In this document: one piece after another, positions 1 through 7,016 of the stretch
How the letters are laid out: every line of letters starts with the position of its first letter
How positions within the stretch are numbered: position 1 is the stretch's first letter
Assembly (NCBI GenBank): GCA_029945625.1
Contig: JAQSCW010000020.1
Span: forward strand, 1 to 33,804
DNA length: 33,804 nt
Source: a bacterium
GTDB taxonomy: Bacteria > Bacteroidota > Bacteroidia > B-17B0 > Aurantibacillaceae
Direction: 5' to 3'
Notes under the pieces: model-generated
The model's input: the letters and a program-made list of their open reading frames with translations, nothing else
Told to the model about the DNA's origin: nothing
Databases searched by the model: none
Program-made: the position numbers and the translations under genes

Positions 1-1
1 A

Positions 2-54
2 GTGAGGGGTCAGTTTAGAGTGAAATGTAGGGGTCTGTTTGAGTGAAATTTCCA
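2..54 (-). mobile_element. Left contig end: terminus of an insertion sequence (IS21-like)
   Basis: Positions 2-54 are the exact reverse complement of 33752-33804, 53 of 53 bases. Read outward from the contig interior the sequence begins TG and contains two imperfect ~22-bp units, each a TTTCACTC(T)AAAC core followed by a GACCCC block. A TG terminus and multiple repeated units at the ends are typical of IS21-family elements. No transposase gene lies in the window, so family assignment is inference. The adjoining chromosome begins at 55. Confidence 0.6.
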
Positions 55-363
55 GATTGCAAATAATGACTCGCTTATTATAAGGATAAAAGCAAAGCTA
101 AAATATGTTCAAATCAATCTTTTTTTACTACCCTTCAGCAGACTCGGGTAATAAATACAGAGGAAGAGTTTTTCCCAGGCGGAAAGCAAGAGAGGTTATC
201 GAAAGGGCAGGACTACAAATCCTGCCCAACGGGGGTATGTACTGCTTGTTGCGGTAGTTCAGGTACCACCTACTGTAAAGACGGCTGGACGAAATCGGAA
301 TGTGACGATTGGAGTTCACAAAAAGATGACCTCAGCAATTTAAGCCGGCGGTTTCGTAATTGT
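55..363. other. Intergenic stretch with degenerate repeat pieces
   Basis: I see no convincing gene here. 155-229 is a diverged partial copy of the 3' end of the 343-bp repeats at 1204 and 2773. 283-320 resembles 2599-2636 (about 30 of 38 bases), so a second short dispersed motif also occurs on both sides of this region. The stretch looks like accumulated debris of non-coding repeats between an IS end and the end of the minus-strand gene at 364. Confidence 0.5.
155..229 (+). repeat. Partial third copy of the 343-bp repeat, with hairpin
   Basis: This matches the terminal ~75 bases of the 343-bp repeats with scattered substitutions. It ends in the same hairpin at 205-227 (GGGCAGGAC, loop TACAA, ATCCTGCCC), here with one mismatched stem pair. 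Only the 3' part is present, which suggests the hairpin end is the conserved and perhaps mobile portion. Confidence 0.6.
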
Positions 364-1197
364 TTACTTTTTTATAGCAATTGGAAATATTACTGTCATA
401 TTAACGGGCTTTCCGTTTAGCACAGCAGGTTTCCAGTTTGGCATTTTCTCAATCATTTTAATTACTTCGATGCTGCATTCTGTACAGTCAGGTATTCCCT
501 TTAGTATTTCTATGTCCTCAACCGCACCTAATTTGGAAACGATGAACCTCGAATATATTTTGCCACTTGAAGCCTTTGCATAAAAGGAATACGGGACAAT
601 TAAATTCTTAGCAACAAACCGGGAAGCTTCCGCATTACCCCCTCTAAAAACAGGCATTGTATCTGCTGTAACTGCTATTTCATTGGTATCCGAAAACAAA
701 ACACCACTAACAAATGGACGGAAATTCCGAGCGTACTTAAAATCTATGTCATAATTGTATTTGGCATCGTGATACCTTAGAATAACACTCCTTGCTTTAT
801 CTTTCGAAGTCAACGTCTCGTGCCCGTCGTGATAAATTGTGTCTATTGTTCCACAATTACTTTTAAATAAATACTTTGAATCTTCATTGTACCTTTCTGC
901 CGCATTCGCGAGATCGTTACAATATCCTTTCCTATTTCCCAATTTGGATCTAACGAGCGCCCTCATGTAGTAAGTATATCCAATCCCACCTGAATCAATT
1001 GCAAGTGTAAAAAGAGAATCCGCCGTTTTATAGTGATCTGCGTCAAAGGCCACAATACCCGCTTTTTGATAAATTCCCGAATAGGTTCCCAGATTTTGCG
1101 CAAAAGCCTGCGTGCTACTAATCAAAAACATTCCGAAAATGAAACTGTTCTGCCATTGCCGGGAAATACTTGCAGTAAAACAACATTTTATCTTCAT
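364..1197 (-). CDS. Exported protein with TPR-like region and TonB C-terminal domain
   Basis: This is a 277-residue protein. The N-terminus has a hydrophobic stretch (about residues 18-33, ending AFAQ) that fits a Sec signal peptide. Residues about 45-110 resemble a tetratricopeptide-type helical repeat (AFDADHYKTADSLFTLAI). The last ~95 residues match the TonB C-terminal fold: a run giving SGKIYSRFIVSKLGAVEDIE, then a helix with MPNWKPA and GKPVNMTVIFPI. In Bacteroidota this fold is often found in periplasmic proteins that are not classical TonB energy transducers, and no long Pro-rich periplasm-spanning linker is seen, so I would not call it TonB. It lies alone between repeat-rich segments. 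Its start is 7 bp from the first 343-bp repeat, so any promoter must lie inside or very near that repeat. Function beyond the envelope location is unknown. Confidence 0.75.
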   Translation of the reverse strand: MKIKCCFTASISRQWQNSFIFGMFLISSTQAFAQNLGTYSGIYQKAGIVAFDADHYKTADSLFTLAIDSGGIGYTYYMRALVRSKLGNRKGYCNDLANAAERYNEDSKYLFKSNCGTIDTIYHDGHETLTSKDKARSVILRYHDAKYNYDIDFKYARNFRPFVSGVLFSDTNEIAVTADTMPVFRGGNAEASRFVAKNLIVPYSFYAKASSGKIYSRFIVSKLGAVEDIEILKGIPDCTECSIEVIKMIEKMPNWKPAVLNGKPVNMTVIFPIAIKK

Positions 1198-1203
1198 ATA
1201 TTA

Positions 1204-1546
1204 AAGATATTAAAAAATTATAAGGTTCCCCAACTTGACGTCCTACGAAAAACACCCTCGGGGTTTTCTGTCTGTTCCAAAAACTTTTTTCTTAAAATTA
1301 AGAAGCAGTTTAATAGCTGCACTGAGGTTAGAACTAGTGGTGATGAATAATAAAATAGTTTGGCGGAAGACCCGTTTCCCAACGCTAATGCTGTTTTTTT
1401 TACTCTGTTTTAAGAACATCAGCCGTAAATACAGTGGGTATATTACATTGATAAGGACTGAGAGGTAATGAATCCAACGGAAGAATTTTTCCAGGGCGGG
1501 AGGCAAGAGAGGGTATCGAAAGGGCAGGATTACACATCCTGCCCAA
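1204..1546 (+). repeat. 343-bp direct repeat, copy A
   Basis: This is almost identical to 2773-3115: same length, constant offset of 1569, and only two substitutions seen (in the GGCGGGA/GGCGCGA and TACAC/TACAA segments). It ends in a perfect 9-bp-stem hairpin at 1522-1544 (GGGCAGGAT, 5-nt loop, ATCCTGCCC). A further C-rich/G-rich dyad lies near 1249-1267 (AAAAACACCC/GGGGTTTT). Short ORFs inside it show no recognisable protein, so I regard it as non-coding. It could be a MITE or REP-type unit moved in trans; that is inference. Confidence 0.85.
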
Positions 1547-1695
1547 CAGGGTAATTTGGTCTCAGCATTCTGAGCCTTGGCAATGCAAACAATTACATTC
1601 AAAAAAACATGTTGATCTATGCGCCTCAGGGGTAATGGCCATAGGACGCACCACGTTCAATTTGGACAACAGAGGAAAAAGACGTATATTTAAGT

Positions 1696-2223
1696 GTGAA
1701 AAAGGACAAAATCCATCATAATGACTTCGTTATTGACCGGCTGACAAATTCAATCGTTAATACAATTTCGGGGGACAGCTTTGCAACTGAGGTTTCGTTA
1801 TTTGTGAAATCAGATCTTAAGGATATTAAAAAGAAAAGAGGTTGGTTATTCGACTGGTCATATGAATTAAAATCAACTGGCAGAGAAGTTTATAAACTTA
1901 CCATCACGAGTAATTTAAATGTCATTCAGGGACTAGCGAGCTTAACTGTAAAACCCGACCATGTTCTAATTCATTTAATTGAAAACGCACCATTCAATCG
2001 AGGTAAGGACAAACTCTATGAAGGCGTTCCCGGTAATTTAGTTGCATACGCCTGCAGACTTTCATTTCAGAGGGGAAGCGAAGGTTTTGTTTCTTTTCAT
2101 GCTAAAACTAATCTTGTTGACCACTACATCAAGACATTGGGGGCACTTCATTATGGTAATCAATTAATGGTAGTCGAGACAGACGGCGCAACAAATCTTG
2201 TAAACAAATACTTTAAATCATGA
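1696..2223 (+). CDS. GNAT-fold acetyltransferase-like protein, possible toxin of a two-gene module
   Basis: This is a 175-residue protein with a GTG start. Residues about 60-175 fit a GNAT N-acetyltransferase core: strands around NVIQGLASLTV and HVLIHLIENAP, an acceptor region NRGKDKLYEGVPGNLVAYACR, then FVSFHAKTNLVDHYIKTLGA, a form common in compact GNAT proteins. The canonical Q/RxxGxG/A acetyl-CoA loop is not obvious, so the activity is uncertain. The stop codon overlaps the ATG of a 46-aa basic ORF (ATGA), which indicates translational coupling. The pair lies between two near-identical 343-bp direct repeats. GNAT toxins paired with small antitoxins are known (TacT type), but here the partner is not a clear ribbon-helix-helix protein and the order is enzyme first. 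Confidence 0.7.
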   Translation: MKKDKIHHNDFVIDRLTNSIVNTISGDSFATEVSLFVKSDLKDIKKKRGWLFDWSYELKSTGREVYKLTITSNLNVIQGLASLTVKPDHVLIHLIENAPFNRGKDKLYEGVPGNLVAYACRLSFQRGSEGFVSFHAKTNLVDHYIKTLGALHYGNQLMVVETDGATNLVNKYFKS

Positions 2224-2360
2224 AAAAACTACATTCAAAAAATGAACTTGACGTAGACTTTATTCAGAGTAAACCTTTGACAAAAGAAGAAGAGAAAGCA
2301 TTAAGTGAGTTCATTAAAAAACTTAAGTCTAAAAAGCGGACGACTAAAAAAGCTGCATAA
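2220..2360 (+). CDS. 46-aa basic small protein coupled to the GNAT-like gene
   Basis: The ATG overlaps the stop of the upstream gene by four bases (ATGA). The 46-residue product is highly charged: an acidic N-terminal stretch with DVDFIQSKP, then LTKEEEKALSEFIKKLKSKK, which would form an amphipathic helix, then a Lys-rich tail (KRTTKKAA). It is too short for a standard ribbon-helix-helix antitoxin, but the coupling, size and charge fit a small antitoxin or an accessory partner of the GNAT-like protein. No family recognised with certainty. Confidence 0.6.
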   Translation: MKKLHSKNELDVDFIQSKPLTKEEEKALSEFIKKLKSKKRTTKKAA

Positions 2361-2772
2361 GGCCATATACCCCTAACTGCGCATTAGCGCCAGCCCGGAC
2401 AATAGTGCATGCAAAAGCAATTTTTTTCAAAGGCCCCTCCACAGCCTCGGGGTAAGTCGGGACATTTTTCTGTTTTTCTTTTGCCCTATTTTTTGTAAAT
2501 CGGTCAGCCGTTGGAGTCATTATAAACCGGCGGTTACTAACGAGGGGGCCGGCGCCAATGCGCAAAACATTGACAATTGTAACTCTTACCAGAAAACAGG
2601 GCTAGACGAAATCAGAATGCGGCGATAGGAGCGCATAGTGAGTAAATGCCCTCAGTTGGCTATTTTACCAAGAGTAATCCAGTGCTAACAGAAGCACCCT
2701 GCCATGCCGTAATTTCGCTACACTTCTTAAAATTCAACAAAGAATGAGAAAGGTAAATTTAGTCTGATCCGG
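2361..2772. other. Non-coding stretch between small ORF and second repeat
   Basis: No gene is supported here. ORFs in the stretch lack any recognisable domain. 2599-2636 resembles 283-320. The region is rich in GCC/GGC-containing short motifs unlike the neighbouring AT-rich genes and may be part of the same mobile or repeat-derived material. Confidence 0.4.
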
Positions 2773-3115
2773 AAGATATTAAAAAATTATAAGGTTCCCC
2801 AACTTGACGTCCTACGAAAAACACCCTCGGGGTTTTCTGTCTGTTCCAAAAACTTTTTTCTTAAAATTAAGAAGCAGTTTAATAGCTGCACTGAGGTTAG
2901 AACTAGTGGTGATGAATAATAAAATAGTTTGGCGGAAGACCCGTTTCCCAACGCTAATGCTGTTTTTTTTACTCTGTTTTAAGAACATCAGCCGTAAATA
3001 CAGTGGGTATATTACATTGATAAGGACTGAGAGGTAATGAATCCAACGGAAGAATTTTTCCAGGGCGCGAGGCAAGAGAGGGTATCGAAAGGGCAGGATT
3101 ACAAATCCTGCCCAA
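2773..3115 (+). repeat. 343-bp direct repeat, copy B
   Basis: This is the second near-identical copy of 1204-1546 in the same orientation, ending in the perfect hairpin at 3091-3113 (GGGCAGGAT, loop TACAA, ATCCTGCCC). Together the copies bracket 1547-2772, which holds the GNAT-like gene and its 46-aa partner. Recombination between them would excise 1569 bp. Confidence 0.85.
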
Positions 3116-3387
3116 AGGGAGTTACAACGTGAAACAGTTGAAGTTCTAAACACATTTGGCTAGTAGGGTATACAACTTCCTACCAGTTCTAACATGGGTA
3201 TTTCAGATGTACCCAATGCCAATTTTGTCATTCAAATTTATGCCTATAATATAAAAATTTACAGTACAAAATTTATTAAATACATGCTCTTGCTAAACAC
3301 CTGAACCGCATTGGAAATTAAAAAGTAAATGCATACATTTAATTGTTAATATCTGATTAAACAATTATTAATCATAAAAGAAATAAA

Positions 3388-3918
3388 ATGAAAATACTCA
3401 TCACAATTCTGCTTGCCCTGGTGGGCATCGTTGCACTGCTTTTAGTCATTGCGCTTTTTATGAAGAAAGAATACACGATTAATCGCGAAATTATCATCAA
3501 CGCAGCCCAACAAAAAGTTTTTGATTACATAAAACTCCTCAAAAACCAAGACAAATTTAACAAGTGGGTGATGGTTGACCCGAGTATGAAAAGAGACTTT
3601 CGGGGAACCGACGGCACAGTGGGCTTTGTGTATGCATGGGACGGCAATAAGCAGGCCGGTGCTGGAGAGCAAGAAATTAAAAGTCTAAATGAAGGAAACA
3701 AAATTGAAACTGAAATTCGTTTTGTGCGCCCCATGAAATCCATCGCCTATGCAAACATGACGCTAAGTTCCCTATCTGAAAATCAAACAAAACTAATCTG
3801 GACGAATGGGGGAAAAATGCCGTATCCCATGAACATTATTGTGAGCATGGTAGAAAATATGCTGGCAAAAGACATGGATATCAGTTTGACGAATTTGAAG
3901 AATATTCTTGAACATTGA
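3388..3918 (+). CDS. SRPBCC (START-like) family protein with N-terminal membrane anchor
   Basis: This is a 176-residue protein. Residues 4-24 form one hydrophobic helix (LITILLALVGIVALLLVIAL), followed by the usual SRPBCC opening KEYTINREIIINAAQQKVFDYI and the pattern D..K.NKWVMVDPSMKRDFRGTDGTVGF. Later strands (FVRPMKSIAYANMTL, TKLIWTNGGKMPYP) and a C-terminal helix complete the helix-grip fold that binds hydrophobic ligands. Proteins of this size with a single N-terminal anchor are frequent in Bacteroidota and have no assigned ligand. The gene is monocistronic, with an AT-rich leader carrying no obvious Shine-Dalgarno sequence. Confidence 0.85.
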   Translation: MKILITILLALVGIVALLLVIALFMKKEYTINREIIINAAQQKVFDYIKLLKNQDKFNKWVMVDPSMKRDFRGTDGTVGFVYAWDGNKQAGAGEQEIKSLNEGNKIETEIRFVRPMKSIAYANMTLSSLSENQTKLIWTNGGKMPYPMNIIVSMVENMLAKDMDISLTNLKNILEH

Positions 3919-4170
3919 ATCAAAGAGATAAGTGATTTATTACTTAAACTAATTCGGCTTTTTCACCAATACAATAGCCTAGCTTGTGCTGTAAGAATAT
4001 AGATCTGCTTTGAGTGTGGGCCTAAGAAAGTTGAGGAATTTCTACCGGCTTGGGAAATAAACGACGCCTTATCCTCTAATTTTTGTGATAGCCGAGGCGC
4101 CCAACCACTTCTTTGAAATGTTTTGAAAATCTATCAAGAAAGGGAAACAAGCATCATACTATTATAACTC

Positions 4171-4638
4171 ATGAAAACACATCACTATTCACTCAGTACC
4201 CAATGGACCGGAAATAAGGGCGCTGGTACAAAAAATGTAAAAACCTACGACCGAAGTCATACTGTCAGTATTTCCGGTAAACCCGAATTACACCTAACCA
4301 CCGATAATGCGGCGGTGGGCGATAAAACAAAATTAAATCCGGAGGATCTATTGGTTAGCGCCATTTCTTCCTGCCACATGTTATCGTATTTATATCTCTG
4401 TGCCCTCGAGGGCATAGTGGTAATTTCTTATTCAGATGAAACCACCGGCACCATGATTGAGGATGAAAAAGGCGGGGGTAAGTTTAAGGAAGTTATTTTA
4501 CATCCGCATGTTACTGTTGCTGAACAATCGATGATCGCTAAAAGCATTGGCTTACACCATAAGGCACATAAGATCTGTTACATTGCCAATTCGGTAAATT
4601 TTGAGGTGAGGTGTGTGCCGGTATCAACGCTTGCGTAA
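4171..4638 (+). CDS. OsmC/Ohr family thiol-dependent protein
   Basis: This is a 155-residue protein with the OsmC fold: N-terminal strands (HHYSLSTQWTGNKGAGT), the central helix with NPEDLLVSAISSCHMLSYLYL, and C-terminal AHKICYIANSVNFEV. The two conserved redox cysteines are C68 (SSCHM) and C136 (HKICYIANS). OsmC/Ohr proteins reduce organic hydroperoxides and some act on other thiol or persulfide substrates. It converges on the Hyf/Ehr-like operon, with 77 bp between the two stop codons. Its closeness to a sulfide oxidation cluster about 9 kb away is suggestive only. Confidence 0.9.
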   Translation: MKTHHYSLSTQWTGNKGAGTKNVKTYDRSHTVSISGKPELHLTTDNAAVGDKTKLNPEDLLVSAISSCHMLSYLYLCALEGIVVISYSDETTGTMIEDEKGGGKFKEVILHPHVTVAEQSMIAKSIGLHHKAHKICYIANSVNFEVRCVPVSTLA

Positions 4639-4715
4639 CACACGTCGGGTAAGATGATACAATTGATGAGGATGCACCTGAATGAAGCGTGTCTGCCATT
4701 GGAGATTGGTGATGT

Positions 4716-5474
4716 TCAACGTTTTTTAATTAAATCTAAAACCCCGTTAATAAAAGTAAGCGGGTGAATTGGATTTCCCGGTACATAGAGGTCTATTTTG
4801 TAGTTGTTCAGAAAACTCCTATCCAGCGCTTTGCTTCCCAAAAAAATTCCGCCACTAATTGCATCGGTACCGGCCAGAATAATGAGCTTTGGATGGGGTA
4901 TGGCATCGTAACAAATTTGCAGGGGTTCGGCCATGTTTTCACTTATTGGTCCGGTAATTACAACACCATCGGCATGGCGCGGTGAAGCCACAAACTCAAT
5001 ACCAAATCTTCCCATATCGAAATTCACATTGCCGCAAGCATTAAGTTCAAGCTCACAACTATTGTCGCCCGCCGCCGACACTTGACGTAATTTCAAAGAA
5101 CCGCCGAAGTATTTATAAATTTCTTCGCGAATCAGAGTCGGATCTAATTTGAATTCTTCATCTATACCTTCTTTTACAATCAGTCCTTCTCGTAAATTAT
5201 GTGCCAGTTTATAGTCTTTCGTAAATCGAATTTTATTGGGAAATGCAAAGGCACATTCCCCACAAAACGTGCATTTACCAAGATCAATACTTATTTTTCC
5301 GCTTGGATCGGTGGCAATAGCATCGGTCGGACAAATCTCCATCAAGCTCTCGGCATCCACCTTGTTTGCACTAATCACCGGTCGGCCGCGGAACACGCCG
5401 GGTACTTCCACCGTTCTCACATCGCGAATAAATTGTTTGCCCTGATGAAGAAGTATGTTGATGTTTTTTAGCAT
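4716..5474 (-). CDS. Ehr-type small subunit: one-cluster ferredoxin domain fused to a NuoB/HyfI-like domain
   Basis: This is a 252-residue fusion of an HyfH-like ferredoxin domain (about 25-100) and an HyfI/NuoB-like domain (about 125-250). The ferredoxin part keeps C48 (ICPTDAI) plus C68, C71 and C74 (CTFCGEC). The first CxxCxxC is absent, and the fourth cysteine of motif two is F78. The remaining four cysteines are exactly those that ligate one of the two clusters in a 2[4Fe-4S] ferredoxin. In the NuoB-like part, GPISENMAEPL and RFGIEFVASPRHAD are classic, but the proximal cluster ligands are mostly gone: only C140 of the first pair remains, the GDCA site reads GTDA (D204), and PGCPP reads PGNPI (N234). 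It is last in the six-gene operon, 12 bp after the large subunit. A normal N2-type cluster is unlikely. Confidence 0.88.
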   Translation of the reverse strand: MLKNINILLHQGKQFIRDVRTVEVPGVFRGRPVISANKVDAESLMEICPTDAIATDPSGKISIDLGKCTFCGECAFAFPNKIRFTKDYKLAHNLREGLIVKEGIDEEFKLDPTLIREEIYKYFGGSLKLRQVSAAGDNSCELELNACGNVNFDMGRFGIEFVASPRHADGVVITGPISENMAEPLQICYDAIPHPKLIILAGTDAISGGIFLGSKALDRSFLNNYKIDLYVPGNPIHPLTFINGVLDLIKKR

Positions 5475-5486
5475 CTGTTTTAATTT

Positions 5487-7004
5487 TTAAAGATCATACC
5501 CGCAATAAGAAAGATCAAAACTTTTATTGCAGATAGGGAAGTCTGAGATTTCATTGTTTCGCACTGCCAGTGCTAATGCCAACCAATTGTGCATGGAGGG
5601 GTCCTTGATTTTATAATGCACTAACTCTCCGTCTTTTCCCGTAATGGCACAGTGACAAATTTCACCCCGCCATCCTTCGGTGAGCGACAAACAGAAACGA
5701 TCGGCTTGTGCTTGTAAGAGCACGCGTTCAGAATCCGGTTGCGCCGCGACTTTTTCAAGTAATTTCCTAATATAAACCAGCGACTGTTTTATCTCCTCAT
5801 GTCGCAACTGCGTGCGCGAATACACATCGCCGTGAATTTTCAAAATAGGTTCGTGACGGAGTTCCGTGTACAAATCATGCGGATGGCTCGCGCGAATATC
5901 TCTTTCAATGCCGCTTGTTTTTGCCGCCATGCCTACGCAACCAATAGAAAGGGCATCGTGCCAACTTACCATTCCCGTTTTTTCGAGACGACTCAACACA
6001 CTTGGCAAGGTGTGAAAACGATCCCATACCTCATCAAAATCGCGTTCATACGCCTCCAGAACTATTTCAAGCCGTTGCGCCAATTCGGGTGTAAACTTAA
6101 AATTAGAATACCCCGGTCTTATCAGTCCTTTTGCCAAACGGTTGCCACACCATTCCTGCATAAAATTGATAAGAGGTGTGCGCAAACGTCCGAACACAGA
6201 GGCTCCCAGCTGATAGGCAATGTCGGTACAAATGGCGCTGAGGTCTCCGGTATGAATGGCAATGCGTTCCAATTCAAGCGCGAGGGTGCGCGCCAACTGC
6301 AAATCGGCTCTCGGCACACATCCCGAGAGACTCTCCCACACATTGGTAAATGCGGTGGCATGTCCAGCCACAGTATCTCCGGCGATAGATTCAGCGAGTG
6401 TCACCCGCTGCAGTAATTTTTTTTTAGTGATCAATAAATTTTCGATTCCTCGGTGCTGATACCCGCAATGAATTTCCAAATGTAAGATCTGTTCCCCATT
6501 GCAGGCAAATCGAAAATGGCCGGGTTCAATAACACCGGCATGAATGGGGCCCACGCCCACTTCGTGAAGTTCTTCGCTCTCGATATGGTAAAACGGATAC
6601 TCCGCTATGCCGCTTTCTTTGTTGAAGCGGTCATGCGCAAACCGCACAGGCTTTAGCCAGGGGTGATCGTGGTAGCGAATTCCGAAATTCTCATGAATTT
6701 CGCGCTCAAAAATATGAAATGACAAATGACGTGCCGTGAAGGAACTGTATTCAGGAAATCCTATTTCATCTAAATGGGGCAAAGGAAGCACGCAGGACGA
6801 AACATAAATGCTGTGTTCGTGATCGTTGGCGATGCAGCAAATTAATTTTAATTTTTCCTTTTGAGCCAATCCATAATAGTTCACACAGTGAAGGTGCTCT
6901 TTGGATAAAAATCCCGTGTTCATCAGCAAAAAACTTTCGTAGTCCAATACGGGGATCTCTTGAAAAAAGATGCTTTGATTATTTTTAACGGTGATATAAC
7001 TCAT
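5487..7004 (-). CDS. Ehr-type large subunit (HyfG/NuoCD-like) lacking NiFe-ligand cysteines
   Basis: This is a 505-residue fusion of NuoC-like (about 1-125; FEREIHENFGIRYHDHPWLKPVR) and NuoD-like parts, as in HycE/HyfG. The NuoD part has PIHAGVIEPGHFRF, LEIHCGYQHRGIE (H184, G186, E188), an RADLQLARTLALELERIAIHTGD segment and EGWRGE near 443. The first NiFe motif, normally CGIC, reads AESIAGDTVAGH (205-215) with no cysteine. The second, normally DPCxxC at the C-terminus, reads FDLSYCG (496-502), so the ligand cysteines are not in register. The protein therefore cannot bind a NiFe centre as hydrogenases do. It could couple quinone or another redox reaction, or act as a structural partner of the pump. 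Loss of the active site is seen directly; the Ehr class assignment rests on family knowledge. Confidence 0.92.
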   Translation of the reverse strand: MSYITVKNNQSIFFQEIPVLDYESFLLMNTGFLSKEHLHCVNYYGLAQKEKLKLICCIANDHEHSIYVSSCVLPLPHLDEIGFPEYSSFTARHLSFHIFEREIHENFGIRYHDHPWLKPVRFAHDRFNKESGIAEYPFYHIESEELHEVGVGPIHAGVIEPGHFRFACNGEQILHLEIHCGYQHRGIENLLITKKKLLQRVTLAESIAGDTVAGHATAFTNVWESLSGCVPRADLQLARTLALELERIAIHTGDLSAICTDIAYQLGASVFGRLRTPLINFMQEWCGNRLAKGLIRPGYSNFKFTPELAQRLEIVLEAYERDFDEVWDRFHTLPSVLSRLEKTGMVSWHDALSIGCVGMAAKTSGIERDIRASHPHDLYTELRHEPILKIHGDVYSRTQLRHEEIKQSLVYIRKLLEKVAAQPDSERVLLQAQADRFCLSLTEGWRGEICHCAITGKDGELVHYKIKDPSMHNWLALALAVRNNEISDFPICNKSFDLSYCGYDL

Positions 7005-7016
7005 TACCTCTACGTT

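Noticed and set aside
364-1197. Calling the 277-aa protein a true TonB energy transducer
   Set aside because: It lacks the proline-rich periplasmic span and exbB/exbD neighbours, and has a cleavable-looking signal; only the C-terminal fold is shared.
1235-1468. 77-aa ORF in the 343-bp repeat, identical in the second copy at 2804-3037
   Set aside because: Its identity simply follows from the DNA repeat. There is no family resemblance, no leader signal, and the opposite strand is equally open.
2361-2772. Possible integron attC-like sites between small ORF and repeat (TAAC/GTTA cores)
   Set aside because: The paired R'/R'' and L'/L'' boxes cannot be matched, and genes around it face in different directions.
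4716-7004. Possible functional [NiFe] hydrogenase from the operon's overall similarity
   Set aside because: All four NiFe cysteine ligands are missing from the large subunit and three of four proximal ligands from the small subunit.
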